From Callipepla californica brunnescens (lineage: Eukaryota > Chordata > Aves > Galliformes > Odontophoridae): a stretch of DNA of 64,000 nt. The position numbers and the translations under genes are program-made. Positions 10,901-23,610 of the stretch are shown piece after piece. Each line of letters begins with the position of its first letter. The stretch's first letter is position 1. The DNA is taken from contig JALIRH010000036.1 of the NCBI GenBank assembly GCA_023055505.1, positions 4,898,001 through 4,962,000 of the forward strand, given 5' to 3'. The notes under the pieces were generated by a model. That model was not told where the DNA came from. It ran no database searches and worked only from the letters and a program-made list of their open reading frames with translations.

Positions 10901-11139
10901 TAAAGGAGGCTGCTGCAGCATCGTGGTAGATGTCCTGCCAACTGGAATTACACAGACAGTGGTAACCAGGAGAAAAACTCCTCTGTTACTATTGAAACCA
11001 ACTGCTTTTGTTTCCTCTTGTTCCTTCCCTCCTTGACAAGCAAACGGGGATACGAACACATTGTTAAGGGATAAGTTATTTGGCTGCGCTAAGTTTCTAA
11101 ATCATACTGGTTTGAACCAAGTTCATCAAGCAGGCATGG
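7993..11139. other. Intergenic stretch upstream of TTC34
   Basis: No supported gene is present. The stretch contains an A-rich run at about 8279-8316 and a 15-bp exact direct repeat (8340-8354 and 8367-8381). Open frames here reach about 100 codons at most, overlap on both strands and show no domain. No transposable element was recognised. Confidence 0.6.
8340..8381. repeat. Pair of 15-bp direct repeats, 27-bp period
   Basis: TCATTAAATATTAAG occurs exactly twice, at 8340-8354 and 8367-8381. Each copy holds a TAAATATTAA core that is nearly palindromic. It may be a duplicated AT-rich binding site or a chance tandem duplication. Confidence 0.75.
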
Positions 11140-11400
11140 AAGCATTAATCACCCAGAAAAATAACACACAGTGAAATGACTTTTCAAAATGTCGTTGGTA
11201 TAATTATCATCTTGGCCATTACATTAAATGCCACCATTTATAACTGTTACGTTTAAGTATGCAAACAGTAATTAACTTGGTAATGAAATGAGGACCCGTG
11301 TGCCTCTCTTCCCTCAGCTAATTTGCATGTTAATTATCATTAGCAACCAGGGAAACAAGCTATAAACAACTTAATTAGCAGCTTAATCATTTTTACAAGA
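11140..11400. promoter_or_regulatory. Candidate conserved noncoding element with octamer and TAAT cluster
   Basis: This is an AT-rich, repeat-free block with a perfect POU octamer ATTTGCAT at 11321-11328, directly followed by TAATTA at 11331-11336. Many further TAAT/ATTA cores lie between about 11142 and 11390, and GCAACCAGGGAAAC at about 11344-11357 resembles an X-box. Composition changes sharply to CpG-rich sequence after 11410. Enhancer function is inferred from motif density and its place in a gene-poor interval. Confidence 0.4.
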
Positions 11401-13130
11401 AAACGAGCTGCACTTTGATACACGAGCACGAGTTGGATGAATGGAGGCGGGCGGGCGTGCTGCTGCAGCTCGCGGGCACACATTGCAGGGTGCACACCGT
11501 GCGCTGCTGCTCGGGGCTCCGTCAGCTTTGGGCAGCATCCTCTCTGCCATGCCTGGGTTGCTGGCGTTGGGCACTCTGTGTGGCAGCAGCCCCGGGCGGT
11601 GTGAAGTTTGTGTTGCTGTGTGTGAAACCCTCAGTGGGTAAATACTCAGATGGGGCTCTCTCCGTTGCTTATACAGCGGTTAAAATGTCAGCGTGCGAAT
11701 TAGTCCCCATTAGTCTGCCGAGAGCACTTCAAGAATCAATCGTTTGATGAAAGGCGATAGAAACTTTGTCATAACACGAGGAGACATCGTCAAAGGGCGA
11801 TGTGGAACGTCTGTCATCAGAGATTTGGGGAATGGGTCCGAGCGTGCTGCAGGAGGGCAGGGAGAGCTGAGGCCTGAAGGCAGTCAGCTTCTGAGATGTG
11901 GCTGCAGGATGTGATGGGTGATGGGGAGATGTGCAGTGTGACACGGGCACTGCACGGCTGGCCCGAGGTCAGCTGCCTTCCTTCTCACTGTTGAAGAACT
12001 ATCTGCTCGTATGAGATTAAACACGAAGGGTATTGGAGCCGTGGTGCTGCTCCCGTTCCTGCCGGTGCGGTGCCCATCGTGCCATGACAGAGCATTACCG
12101 GTAGAGGGTACCAGTGCACTGCGTGTAAGGATAGCAGCTGTCATCCGGAAAGCTTGAGTTTCTTATTTTATGTGTCTTGCTGGGGCCGGCACAAAAGGAG
12201 GGAGCTGCTACCTTGTGAGTTCAGCTTGCGGAGTGTTCCCCGTGCAGCTGCTTGCAAAGTCCTGCTCAGACAGAAGGAGGCAGTTAGTGGTGGGGACCTA
12301 CAACTTTTTTCCCCCCAGACCAAAAGATTTCGATTGTGGACTCTTGGATTTGCCTGCTGGCACATCCCTTACGACACTGGGATAGGTTACGATGATGGGC
12401 AGAGCTCTGAGAGCCCCCAGCTCTGAGCTGCCATATCGGAGTGCAGAGGTTCGGTGACCTCCACGGAGCTGAGGGCTGTGTTTCTGGCTCTGGATGTTAT
12501 GCTGCAGGAGCTGCTCCCTCTCACATTGGGGCTAGGAATTTAGCCAAACAGCACTGCCCTGCAGAATGGCAGCCAGTAAGCAGAGAGCTTCCTGTGCTGT
12601 GTTCCATGAATTCTTTATCAGCTCATGTAATCAAATAGCAGGGCTGGATGTTGACTTTGTTACGGTACCTGGAGCAAATCTCTATATGTTAATTTAAAGC
12701 CATAAAACTACAGCTTAGGGTTTCAGCATCCTAATTGAAACTTCCTCTTCTTGGAGGCATTCATGCTACAGCAGAATAATAATCATCATAAAAAAAGCAA
12801 GATGCAGATAAAATGAAAGTGCATTGTTTCAAGTAACCCATAAATACCAGGAAAACTCTTGACACCTGATGCCGAAAGGCAGCGCTGGTGAGGGATCCCC
12901 ACTGGACATTCTGCCCTTCCCCAGCACCCAGAAGATGCTCCATAGGAAAATCTCATTGTCCGACAGCGTCTCTTAGGAGCAGAGAGAAAGTGGATGGAGT
13001 TGGTGGAGATGACCTGGTCCTGTGGTGTGTGTGCTGTGTGCTGACTAGGCTGCCAACCAAATGCTGCAGCAGATCAAAGAGAAAACTAAATTATAGATGG
13101 ATAGCTGCCTTTAGTTTATAAGTTATTAAG
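11401..13130. other. Intergenic stretch, first part CpG-rich
   Basis: The sequence at about 11420-11600 is GC- and CpG-rich next to the AT-rich block and could be a small CpG island. No exon or repeat was recognised in the stretch. Open frames at 11415-11747 and 12154-12426 (plus) have no recognisable product. Confidence 0.5.
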
Positions 13131-13460
13131 CACCAGGTAACAGGTTAGATTAATATTGTGCCTGAAGGTTTCTTTTTTATCCTTTTTGCTTCTTTTCTCT
13201 CCATCCTTCTCTCTCTCTCTCTTTTTGAATTGGTGAAAACAAAATATTTTTCTAATTAAGTAAATCTACAGTGCTTGCTAATGGGGCCCGTCTGTGTGCT
13301 TGTCATAGGGCACGGGGAGAACTGGAATAATGATTTTATTTTTTCATTAAATAGAATTATAGGCAGTTACTCAAAGCAACTGTGAGTCTAATTGAAAGAA
13401 AACCATTTCTTCTTAATTTACTTTCACGGTTCTGGATGATAAAAGAGTGTGTTCTCTGGA
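13131..13460. promoter_or_regulatory. Candidate conserved noncoding element
   Basis: This AT-rich segment contains a CT-dinucleotide run at about 13203-13222, TAATTAAG near 13253, and several ATTAAAT/TAATTG cores up to about 13452. No coding potential or repeat family is visible. The assignment is inferred from composition and homeodomain-type cores only. Confidence 0.3.
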
Positions 13461-16400
13461 TAATTAAATGAAAAGCACAACATGAAGAAGCTTGAAATAC
13501 TGTTGCTCACGCACAGGTGGGCAGGAGGAGCACAGTAGTTTTCCTGCCAGGTAAGGGTATCCTCTGTGCTCCCAGGGGTGCGTTCCTCCTCTCTGGCCCT
13601 TCCCGAGCTTTGCTTCCAGCTTCCCCCATTCAGGGGCATCCTTTTGAATCATTCCCTCCCAAACCATTTGCATCGCCTCCTGCAGGGTCAGACTTCCCCT
13701 GTCTGTCTGTGGGAGATAAGGCATGTCCTCGGACATGGGCTGGGGCAGGGGGTGCCAAGCTGCCCTCTGAGCAGGACTGGGGCTCTTAGTTCCTATCGGA
13801 GCTTCACGGACGCATTGCTTGGCTGTCCCTGGGCTGGCTGCCTTTCTTCTCTCTCACTAGGGCTGCAGTGGGCAGGTGAGGCTTGTCCTGTTTTTTTTTT
13901 CCAACCCCAAGCGCCCCAGAAATCTTTAGGTCCTGCTCAGGCATGTGAGGGGTTAAGAGAACGGGAACTGATTAATTCCATTGCCAGGGTTCTTATCTGG
14001 CCCTGTGCTGCCTCTGAACGGACACATCTGGTCGGGTCACAGCATCAAGCGATGGCTGCAGCACCGAGGCAAGGGTCTGTTTCCACTAACCATTTCTGCT
14101 ACTTCTTACACTAAGTACTTCCTTAAAAAGGCACGGGATAATGTTTCACTGTGGCTGCTGTTAGATTTACGGGGATCCCATTTGCTCCGACTCTTGGATT
14201 CACTCAGCCCAGGACAAGATTAAAACCAACCCTTCAATTTCCCTTTTTTCTTTAGGAAATTAATTGTGGCTTTTCTGCTAATGAAAGTCCAGAGACTTTG
14301 GGCTCTCTGCTGGCTCTGTGCTTGTTTGCTGTATCTTCAAGGTGCACCTGAAGGAAACAAGAAGTTAGGGCAGCAAGGCTGCTGTCAGCAGTTAACAGTA
14401 ACTGAGTTTCAGCTTTATGAATGTCTATGTATATACGAAAGCTAAAGCAGGGCTTGGACTTGTCATTTCAGAAAATCTTTTTGAATCTTTGTCTTTTGTT
14501 TGAAAATAAAGAAGAAGGCAGTGAAACCTTTCAGTGAAGCAAAAAGGGCTTTGAGCCCATCCAGAGATGTCAGTGATCCTGCGAGCCTGTCGCACCGAAC
14601 ATCTGTGTTGTTTCGTGTTTATTTCTAATATAGCATAAGAGCAGCTTAAAGAAGTCATTTCAGAAGAGCATTGGAAGCTTCTCTTCTGCTTCTTCTGAAT
14701 AATTCTGCAGAATGTTTTTGTAACGGGCTTGACCTGAGGAGAGCTTCTCCCCAACTGTTCTGCTGCTGATGCATGCAAGGGAAGGACCTTTCCTGGTAAC
14801 ACCTCCGAGCTGCGTCGTGGGACCATTTGGAGCTCAGGACAAGATACCTGTGTTTTCCCATCAGTAGGCTTACTTGAGAATTTTCTGACAAAAAAGGTTT
14901 TCACTGGAAAATGTTGGTTCAGCCAAAATTATTTTTCTTTCCTCTCGTTCCCAGCAAACACTGGCTTCTTTGTTTCCTCCTGCTGCTGGAGAACCTGGGC
15001 CTCGGGGGTCAGTGGTTCCAGTGCTGTCCCAGCAAGGCCGTATCAGCTCCTCCTCTGGAAAATCCAAAGCCTTCCAGGTTGTCTGGAAAGCTGGACACCA
15101 TGAAATCCCCTTGGAGGCGAGCGAGCTGTGACTCTGGGACTCAACTGAACCCTGCCTTGTGCTGGGTTTGCAGAGGATTTGCCAGAAGAAGTTGCTGAGG
15201 TTTTTAGTTTATTTATTTTTAGTCAGTGTCTGCATTGATGGGTTTAGTTAAAGGGAATCCCTGCTCAATGGGCTCTGTTCTTCCTTGAGTCAGTGCTCTG
15301 CGAGGGAGGGCTGACCAGGCCCTGTGTTTAGGGGCTGTTTTAGGTTTGGAAGCATGCATCCAGCCCAGTTTGGGGAGATGAACAAACGCAAAGAGAAGAA
15401 GTTGCTGAATCTCTTGTTCATATTAATGGGAGACTTTTCCCCCTCTGAACGTCATGCCTGAGTGCTCTGACAAGTAAGCAACATCCCATGAACTCCCTGA
15501 TAAATGTTCTTTCAAAGCAAAGATGTTTTCCAAACTCTATAATACCTTCCTAATCTGGAGTACAGTTTTTCTCCGGTATAATCACTACATTAAAATCTAA
15601 TGCCAAGTATTAATGTAACATATTTAATGGCAACATGTATATTATTCTGAACTTTTATATTATTCTGAACTTTGCTGCCTTGCAGAAGAGCAGGAGAGGA
15701 TGTAATGCTTCCCAGGCATGCAGTGGGTGGCAGAAGCACACGGTGTCTGCAATGCTCAGCCCTGGAAGCGTGATGGCAGGTCTGAGTGAGTCCAGGACTG
15801 GTGCTGCTCTGTCTTCCCAGAGCTCATAGCTGTGTTCAGCTCAGTGGCCGTGGTGCTTCCTTCTCCTGCCCTTCCCTGTTTTTATCCCAGGCCCTAGGAG
15901 CCGGAGGAGTGTCAGTTGCTGTGTGAAGGAAATCTGGTAATCTGGCTTTTGCAGTCTTGTCATTCTGCAGTGTCAAAGCATCAAACAGTAGTATAATGAT
16001 CAGACAGGAAGCACTAACACATGGGCTGAGCCCCGCAATAATGATGGCTTAAAAATGCAGGGTTGTTGTTGATAGTTATTGTTTTAAACTTTGGATTTTG
16101 AAGCCGTGCGTTTCTAGTGTTCAAGCTTTTGGCCACAGCACGGGAGGTTACTTAGCATGTAAATACAGCATGCAAAAGCAGCAGCTCGATGCAGAATGCT
16201 GAAACCCTCAACACAATCTGAGTGCTTGACAGAGCTGTCAAACCTCAGATCCACTTAGAGGCAAGAACACAGGAAACAAACATTTCCGTGCAGCCTGATG
16301 CTGCTGGTGCCCCAGCCCTGTCGCTCAATGCGCTTACGTGAGCGCGTTCCGAGGAGTGAAAAGCAGCAGGAGCTGGTTCTTTTACAATGTTTTTCTTAAC

Positions 16401-19400
16401 TAGAATCACCGAGAAAAAATATTCTCACCTGGAAAGAAGTCTGTGCTGAGGTGGAGGGAGGGGAAAGAAATTAGAAAAAGAAAATAAAGAAATAGGCAGT
16501 GGGTGGCAAAAGGGGAGAGAGGTACACAGTGGTGAGTGTGAAGGATGACTTGGAAAGTAGAGGGATGCTATTGAGGAACAGCAGTAGGAAGGAAAAGGGG
16601 GGCTGAGGGGAAAAGCAGGAGACATGGTAAGTTAAGTAAATTCACATTTATTTCGGCAAGAATTTGCTTCAAACGTTCTTCCTGCCCTCACTGAGCGGTC
16701 GCTGTTTGGACACCCTCCACCGCGGGCGGAACAAAACCGCTCTGTTGGAGCACCGTGCGAGGTGACCGCCGGGTCAGCGCACACCGAGCTCCACCACTGC
16801 TGCCCCAGCTGCTCTCCCCGTGCCCACGGCTGCTGCGGAAAGCTGTGCTCCTCTGGAGTCATCTCCCAGCTCCTCGGCCTGCGGGGCGGCCAGCTCGGAT
16901 CCCCAGGGAGCAGCGGTTTGTTGGCATCATCTCGATGGTGTGTAAATGCATCGCGGACAAGCTAGGCCATACAGCTGTAATTCTACCCTGCACTGCCAGT
17001 CAGATGTGTTCGGAAAGAGATGGTCCCTGTTTAAATTAGGCCCTTGAATATCAGTTCAAATGAAAGGGTTTTCAGCACCAAGGAGGACAGAATTATTTTT
17101 ACCCTTAGCTAACCTCACTGTTGCCTGCGCACCAGATAGCAGATATGTTCCAGCTTATTGGGACTACAACCAACCTATTGTTTTGGTCCAGCGTGAGCTG
17201 AACTGAACAATGGGAGACATTGTTGAGGGTCTGTTGCTGAAGGTTTTTAAATGCATGTTATGCTGCGAAGGCATAGGGCATCTGCAGTGTAACTGTCTGG
17301 AGACGTTGCTGCACAGTCTCGAGGAGTCTCCTTGACACATAAATCACTCTGTTTTAATAAGGACTTCCAGTTTCCATTGCTGTAAGTTTAGGGGCTCCTC
17401 TAGACAAAAGTTGTGACAGTCTAATGGTAATTATCTGTTCTATTTTATCCACTGTACTCCCGTCGGGATTGTACTGCACTGAAGCTGCTGTTTGTGTATC
17501 CCATAGCAAGGAATGTTAGCACGCAGACAGCTATGTTTGCATAAACTGTATTTATCAGGGTCTCTAGCCACGATGCTCTGAATCTCTGCAAGTAAACCAG
17601 GACCCCTGTTACCAGAACTTGGTACCTTAGTTTCAGCCATCAGTTACTGAAAGTGGAAGAATCTGAAACATGGGATGCTTTGTCTTATGCCATTCATCTG
17701 TTCTCTCTGGAGTCGCTGCTGAGCCCCGAAGCTCTGGTAAGTAATACAGCCAGTCCACGACAGAATGCAGCTTACAGCTGGATGACATTTTACTCACGTT
17801 TAGAGTGTCTCACAAGATGTTCTCCAATTAGTCATCATCACTCACAATATGTTTTACATATTACCACACAGTTTACAGTCAGACAGACTAATACAATTGC
17901 AGTGCAGCTGCTCACAGCAAGACACAAAGGTTATGGCACTGTGTACATAAGCAAGCTGTGAAAGTTACAGCCATCCAGCTCCTTTACCCTCTTGTGCTTT
18001 TAAAAGCCAACAGAAGCAGAAACAAATAGTGAGCGCGCCTCTCATTTCAGCCCTGGAAAAACATTTGAAAGCATGGAGTGAAAGAAGGGATTTTGTTTTT
18101 ATAATTTGATTCCCATTGCTGCAGCTGCAGCCAAAACCTTTGGATCCTGGAAAAAGTTCAGAAAGTGCTGCTTTTTGGAAGAGGTGGTGTTTATTGGAAA
18201 ATTACATCTTGCCCACTAAAAGCTGACAGTGTAAGTACTCCAGTCTATTAAAAGCTGCAGAAGACACCGTTAAGAGTTTATTTAATGATTGCTACAGATG
18301 GGCTTTGGGAACTTGGAGCCTGGCATTGGTATACTGGGTCTGAGATTCAGTTCTGAGAACGTAGAAACCATCACTGTGGGGTTAGTGACTCCCCTCATCC
18401 ACCTACATGGTTACAGCAGAACCAGCTGCTGCAGCGAGGCTCTGCCTAATAATGTGGCACATTTTCCTAGAGAAATGAGAAGGTATCAGAGATCAGCACA
18501 GCAGCTCTGTGTGAGGGGCTGAGGCACTGTGACCATGGACGTCCAAGATTTGGGATGGAGCCTGAGGGTAGCGTCTGGCTCAGACCTGGGTTTGACCCTG
18601 TGGAGTTTCCTGGAACTCCCTGAATTATGGAACAAAAATACGTTGTGGAAAGAGAGGAGCCACTGCCTCAGAAAAGTTAGGTCAGATCTAAACTCCGTTA
18701 AGTTACATTCCAGCTGCTCTGTTTGCCTCAGTGGTGCCTACTGCCTTGGAGTTCTACCCATGTTGACCGTTAGCACCAAGTTTGTGTGGCATGGGAGCAG
18801 AAGCATGAAAATCAATGTCCTGCTTTGGTTCTGGGGCCTGTTGGCTGGGGACTGGATGAGACTTGAAGGATCTTTGTGGGTTCTGCTCCTTTTCCCTATG
18901 AGTGACCTGGCAGGGGACCGGCTGCAGCGATCCCGAAGCCACGCTCCTCCCTCAATTCTCTCTTCTCACTTGCTCCTCTGGCCTGAGCTGTCATTTCTGT
19001 GCTGTCAAGAGGAGCTGCCTTCCCCCTGAGCATCAATTCCACTCTTAGTTACAACGAGCAGCGCGTGCATGTTATAAAGATGCCAATGTCACAGCTGCTT
19101 AGAGTGAATTCAGTGTAATTCAGTTTTACAAGAAGTGCTAGGCTAAATCGAAATCAACACTGCTTTCAGCAAAATGCAGTTATAATTCTTTTGGCCTGCT
19201 AACAAAGTATGTGTTGCCATGTTTGTCTTTCGGAAGCAAAATAAAAGATGACATTTACTGACAGGCTGCTTCAAAAGTGGGAAGGCCTGATCTCTCTTAT
19301 GTGTCAAGACTGGAGGAAATCCGTTCCTGCTCCTGCTTCCCTGGGAAGAGCTGCCCCAGTACATAACCACTGCGATGGGAGCTCGGGAGCAGGCGTGGCT

Positions 19401-21590
19401 GGAGCCTCTTGTGGAGAGATGATTTACTCTGCTGGACTGTGTGGCTTTCAGGAGCAATATTTGCAGCATTTAGCTCAGTTTTGAAATGCCTCTATGAGAA
19501 TTCCTGGTAACTGGTATGGAAATCAAGTCGAATTTTCGTTCTTAGCTCAAAACTGACAGAAGGGCAGAGGAGCTGTGGGTTTTTATCCTTCTGTGCTGGG
19601 CTCAGGCTACTTCACGGACATGAAAGGCATCAAAGGCAGCTGTAATTCCGATGGAGTTTTACAACTGAAAACTGGAGAATTCGAATTAATGGTATGAAGA
19701 GGATGCTACAAAGAACACTGTGTGATTCCTAGGACACCCTTAGAGAGCATCCCTCAGATCCAGGAAAAAGGGAGAAAAAGAGTTGCGTACGCAAACATAA
19801 ATTTGTTCTCTGCATCTCTTCCCTTTGGGTGTATTCCCTTGTCAACTTACCTCCAGGGGCTCTGGGCTCTCTCCTACCCACCTGCACACTCTCCCTTAAT
19901 TCTTTCCCTTCAGGGCATGCTCTCAGAAGCAGACACCCTCCTGTGCTAACCCCTTCAGCCAGATGGCATCTGGGAAAGTTCACAGCTAAGACAATGTTGG
20001 CTGCTCTCCTAGCATTATTTCATGCCTCTTCAAATCTTGTTGTGTTACTTTAGTGATAAATAGTCATAATAAATTCTTTAATAGTGTGAAGATAGGTCAT
20101 TGCTCATCATCATCAGGCTGAGAAAAGGTCGTAAATTTGGAATAAAAGCCATTCGTTTCGTTGGAGAATCCAAAGCTTTACTGTTCAGAAGGATTCATTT
20201 CCACCATCCTCCTCAGTTAATCATTCTCTAAGTCTTCATAAATATCACCAGCAAAGGGAAGGAATGACCTCTTCTTGCTGTGCCATAAAATGTATGATGC
20301 TGTGCCATGAGTTTTTACTTCTCAGCTCACGTGTGAACAGTTCAGCAGCAATGTGAAGTTCCTTGCTGACTGTGCTTCCTAGGCCAGGAAAGGGGGCAGG
20401 CACAAATGGATTCCAAGAAGACCTAATGTTCCAGAAGAAAAGTCATTAGCAATCACATACGTACGAATGTATTTTCCCTTATGATTCTGTCTGACTCCTA
20501 GAGGACCTCACTGTGGGTCTGCTGCACTTGTACAGGTGGAACCACTGCTCATGAGTTAGCGTTGGCCAAGAATTCCTTGTCCAGATGTGCAAGATATAAT
20601 TTCATCTTTAAAATGCCGGTTTTCCTTGCGGGAAAGGTTTTTGACATTCTTGACTGGGATTGTGTTTTGGAAAAATGCTTTGAGTTTGTCAAAATATGTT
20701 ATTTTGATATTTTAAAAAAGAAAAAGTTTTTTTTCTTTGTAGCTTAAATTACTCGTTGCTTTGAAGCTAGTGGATTGAACATGTTCAAAAATGTTCAAAA
20801 TCAAATGTTCAAAAAATGAAATGCTTTGAAACTGTAGAAAAGATGTTTTGGCTGACAGAAGTGATACTTTTTTTTTTTCCCCAAATATTTACTTCAGGAA
20901 TTTCTACATTTTCTAGTTTTAGCGCATTTGATCTGATCATTTTTTTACCGTATTTTGATTCTTTTCCTGCAAAACATTACTAAAGTCCTGCCTGTAGAGC
21001 TGACAGCCAGTGCTCTTCCAGGCCCGTTAGAAATACCCTGTGGTAGAAGTACCCTGATGGTGAGAGGAGGTGGGATGGATGGGGAGCGTGGGGTTTCCAG
21101 CTGGCCAGCGAGTGGTCCTCCTGAAGGAAGCATCCAGAGCTGGAGCTGAGCTTGGCTCAGCAGGTGGAAAAGGAGCTGGGTCAGCCGGGATAGCTGAGAT
21201 ATAAATTCACCTAGGAGGGATGTCATTCGCATGTGCTTCTTCCTCTCTTTTTTACTTTCTTTACAAAGCGAGACGATATGAGCAATTTTTTGGCAATTTG
21301 AATAAGCCAGATGGCCCATACTTAGTTACAGAAAGGCTTCAACTGCCATCCACTTGGAATGAGAAGAGGGCAGATCTGTGCTTCCAGAGCTGTGTACGTC
21401 TGCAGTGCCAGTGCAGGAGGAGGTTTACCCTGTCCTGCTTACGAGAGGAGGTGAAGTCTGGGGATGCGTGTGCTCATGCTCAGTGAAACCCAGTGAGCTT
21501 TGCTGGGGATGGGGAGGAGGGAGGCGGCTGTGGGGTGCTGAGCTGCGCTTCTCAGGGCTCCAGCAGGAGCTCAAATGAATGTATTCAGGG
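13461..21590. other. Intergenic stretch without recognised genes
   Basis: No gene or repeat family was recognised in about 8.1 kb. The longest open frames (13566-14114 plus, 182 codons; 18529-19029 plus, 166 codons; 14425-14904 minus, 159 codons) show neither domains nor splice support. A strand-biased purine stretch lies at 16433-16630. CpG content rises locally at about 16690-16930. Confidence 0.55.
16433..16630. repeat. Purine-skewed G/A-rich stretch
   Basis: For about 200 bp the plus strand is strongly G+A-rich, with runs such as GGAGGGAGGGGAAAG and AGAAAAAGAAAATAAAG. It is low-complexity sequence that could favour triplex or non-B DNA. No repeat family was recognised. Confidence 0.6.
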
Positions 21591-22560
21591 GAGCAACCAC
21601 CATGATTGATTTATGCGCTAGCTTTGAACCAGAAACTATATAAGCAAGCAATAAATCATGGCACTGGAGGAACACAGAAGCTATTGCCTGCGACTAGGCA
21701 AGTTATGAGAAGGAAATAGAAAAAAAAATAGGAAAAAAAAAAAAGGAAGAGAAAGAGAATTGTCTATTTTAAATAAATTGTTTGAGCTCCAGCATTAATG
21801 GGCTAGGCTTTGCCTTGGGATTAGGAGCCAGCTTGGGAACCAGCGAGCGCTATCTTTGCCTTCGCATAACCTCATTAACTCCGTAATGTCAAACACATTC
21901 CCTGGTTGGGCTGGCTGGCCGTGGCTCTGCCTGCCCCATCGCACAGGCACCTCTGTGAGAGCCCTGCAGTGAATGGCAGCGATCCCCTCTTTGCTGTTAT
22001 TGTCTCTGCCTTCAGATAGCTAAGCAGGTATACACTTAAGTCCAAGATAAACACTTCCTTGGCCTCTCATTTATTGCAGATATAAACTCCTATAAAGCTC
22101 GCCACTGTGCTAGCTATCATGCCCTCTATCGCCTTTTTGCAAAATGTAATCCATAAAATGCTTTCATGGTAACCTTATACATCGGCAACCAGTGATAACA
22201 TCTCTAGGCCCCCGTGACAGACAGGAACTCGCAAGCATGGAGTTAATAATGCAAACTTTCAAAAAATGAAACTGGCAGAAAGAGACGAGGAGGGGAATAA
22301 AAGGGGCCGGTGTGGCTGTAATTGGGACCATGTGAGCTTCCTTAGAGAGGGATTAAGGGAAAGAGACAGGCCTCGCCCGCGAAGATTAGTTTCAATTAGA
22401 CGGGCTGGAGGCGAAAGTCAGGACTTGGTGAAAGATTAAAACAAGAAGGGAGAAAGTTTCCATTGCTTTTGCTCCAGGCCTACACAAGAGGGTTCAGTGA
22501 GATCATGCTAATTGAAGGCAAAGCTTGCATGGAAGTTAGGAAGAACTCGCATTAATTGAT
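21591..22560. promoter_or_regulatory. Candidate long conserved noncoding block (about 1 kb)
   Basis: This is the longest repeat-poor block in the window with a motif-rich, non-coding look. It contains TAAT cores (for example GAGTTAATAATGC near 22241), GATA/TATC sites, GGATTA (Otx/Pitx type) near 22350, and CAATTAGACGGG near 22395. It starts with a purine/A-rich tract at about 21720-21765. No open frame of note crosses it. Enhancer identity is inferred, since conservation cannot be tested here. Confidence 0.35.
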
Positions 22561-23270
22561 TCGATGCTGTGATTTTTTCTTTATCCGCAGTGTTCTTTTG
22601 GGTTGTTCTTTTTTTTTTTTTTTCAGTCGGTTTTTTTTTCCCCTTTTCAAAATGCAGAGAGGGTGAGATCGTGCACGGAGCTCCCTGCAGATGAAGGAAG
22701 CAGGAGGGCCAGTGGTGGCTGGGTCCTGATGGCACTCCATCACTGCTGCCCTGCAGCCCTGCTCGGGTTAGCATCACCCAGCAGAGCCAAATTGGTGGTG
22801 TCACCATTCCTGCTGCACAGCTGAGTGCCTTGTTTCACAAATTACAAAGTCTGTTCCCTCAACAGATTTGTTTTTCCTGCAAGAAAGTCCAATTTAGAGC
22901 ATTAATTAAAAGTACTTTCAGAAACGTACTGTATGGGAAGCAAGCAGGCTTTGCTTTTTCCAGCTCTGGGGTTGAGTGGAGATGACACATGATTTCCTTC
23001 TGACCTCTGAGGAGCTCTTCAGGACGTGGCCAGCAAGGTATTTCAGAGCATCTCTGGCCAAGAGGATAAAGCAGTGGAGTAACTGTGGAGCTGGGGAGGG
23101 ATCAGAATTGCTTTTCTCCTCCCGCCTGCCTCTCCTCTGCTTCCAATTTGAGTGAAATCAGAAATAGTGGGACCACAGAAGTCAGAAGTGGGGAAGATGG
23201 GTCCGTGTCGTCACCCTGCACCACTCCTCTCTGCGGTGCTTTGTCTGGTTCCCAGCACAGTGAGCACTGA
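22561..23270. other. Intergenic stretch with T-run
   Basis: The stretch holds a T-run at about 22607-22624 followed by CAG, which resembles a splice acceptor on the plus strand, but no coding exon follows that I can support. No gene or repeat family was recognised. Confidence 0.5.
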
Positions 23271-23610
23271 AATTACGATTACACCATTTCCTTTAAGAGG
23301 AAACTATTCCAAATATGAATGGGTTTTCATGTTAAGAATTTTCCCCCTTGCCCCCTTGATAATAGTGGAAGCTATAGGAAAACATATATCCAATCTTTCT
23401 ATATTAGATCAATATTTTTATTCCATTAAGCTTGTCTCTGAGGAGCGAGATACATCATCTTCTGCCAGATTTCTGTATCAGATTGTCACTCTGTGGATTT
23501 TTGTTTCATAAAGCTTTGGAATTACAATGCCTAGACAATTATAGTTAAATGCATTTTCACAGCCGGCCAGAAAAACATTAGCGCTAATCAAAAACATGGC
23601 ACCCACAGGG
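23271..23610. promoter_or_regulatory. Candidate conserved noncoding element
   Basis: This is an AT-rich, non-repetitive block with many TAAT/ATTA-type and AT-rich cores between 23280 and 23600 (for example AATTATAG and GCGCTAATC). No domain is recognised in its translations. A regulatory role is inferred only. Confidence 0.3.

Noticed and set aside
13566..14114. 182-codon plus-strand open frame
   Set aside because: It overlaps frames on both strands, contains low-information residues, and has no domain or splice signals.
18529..19029. 166-codon plus-strand open frame
   Set aside because: No domain; Leu/Ser/Trp-rich translation typical of GC-mixed noncoding DNA; overlapped by a minus-strand frame.
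22600..22627. Plus-strand splice acceptor (T-run followed by CAG)
   Set aside because: The following frame has no recognisable product and no donor with consistent phase; the T-run alone explains the resemblance.
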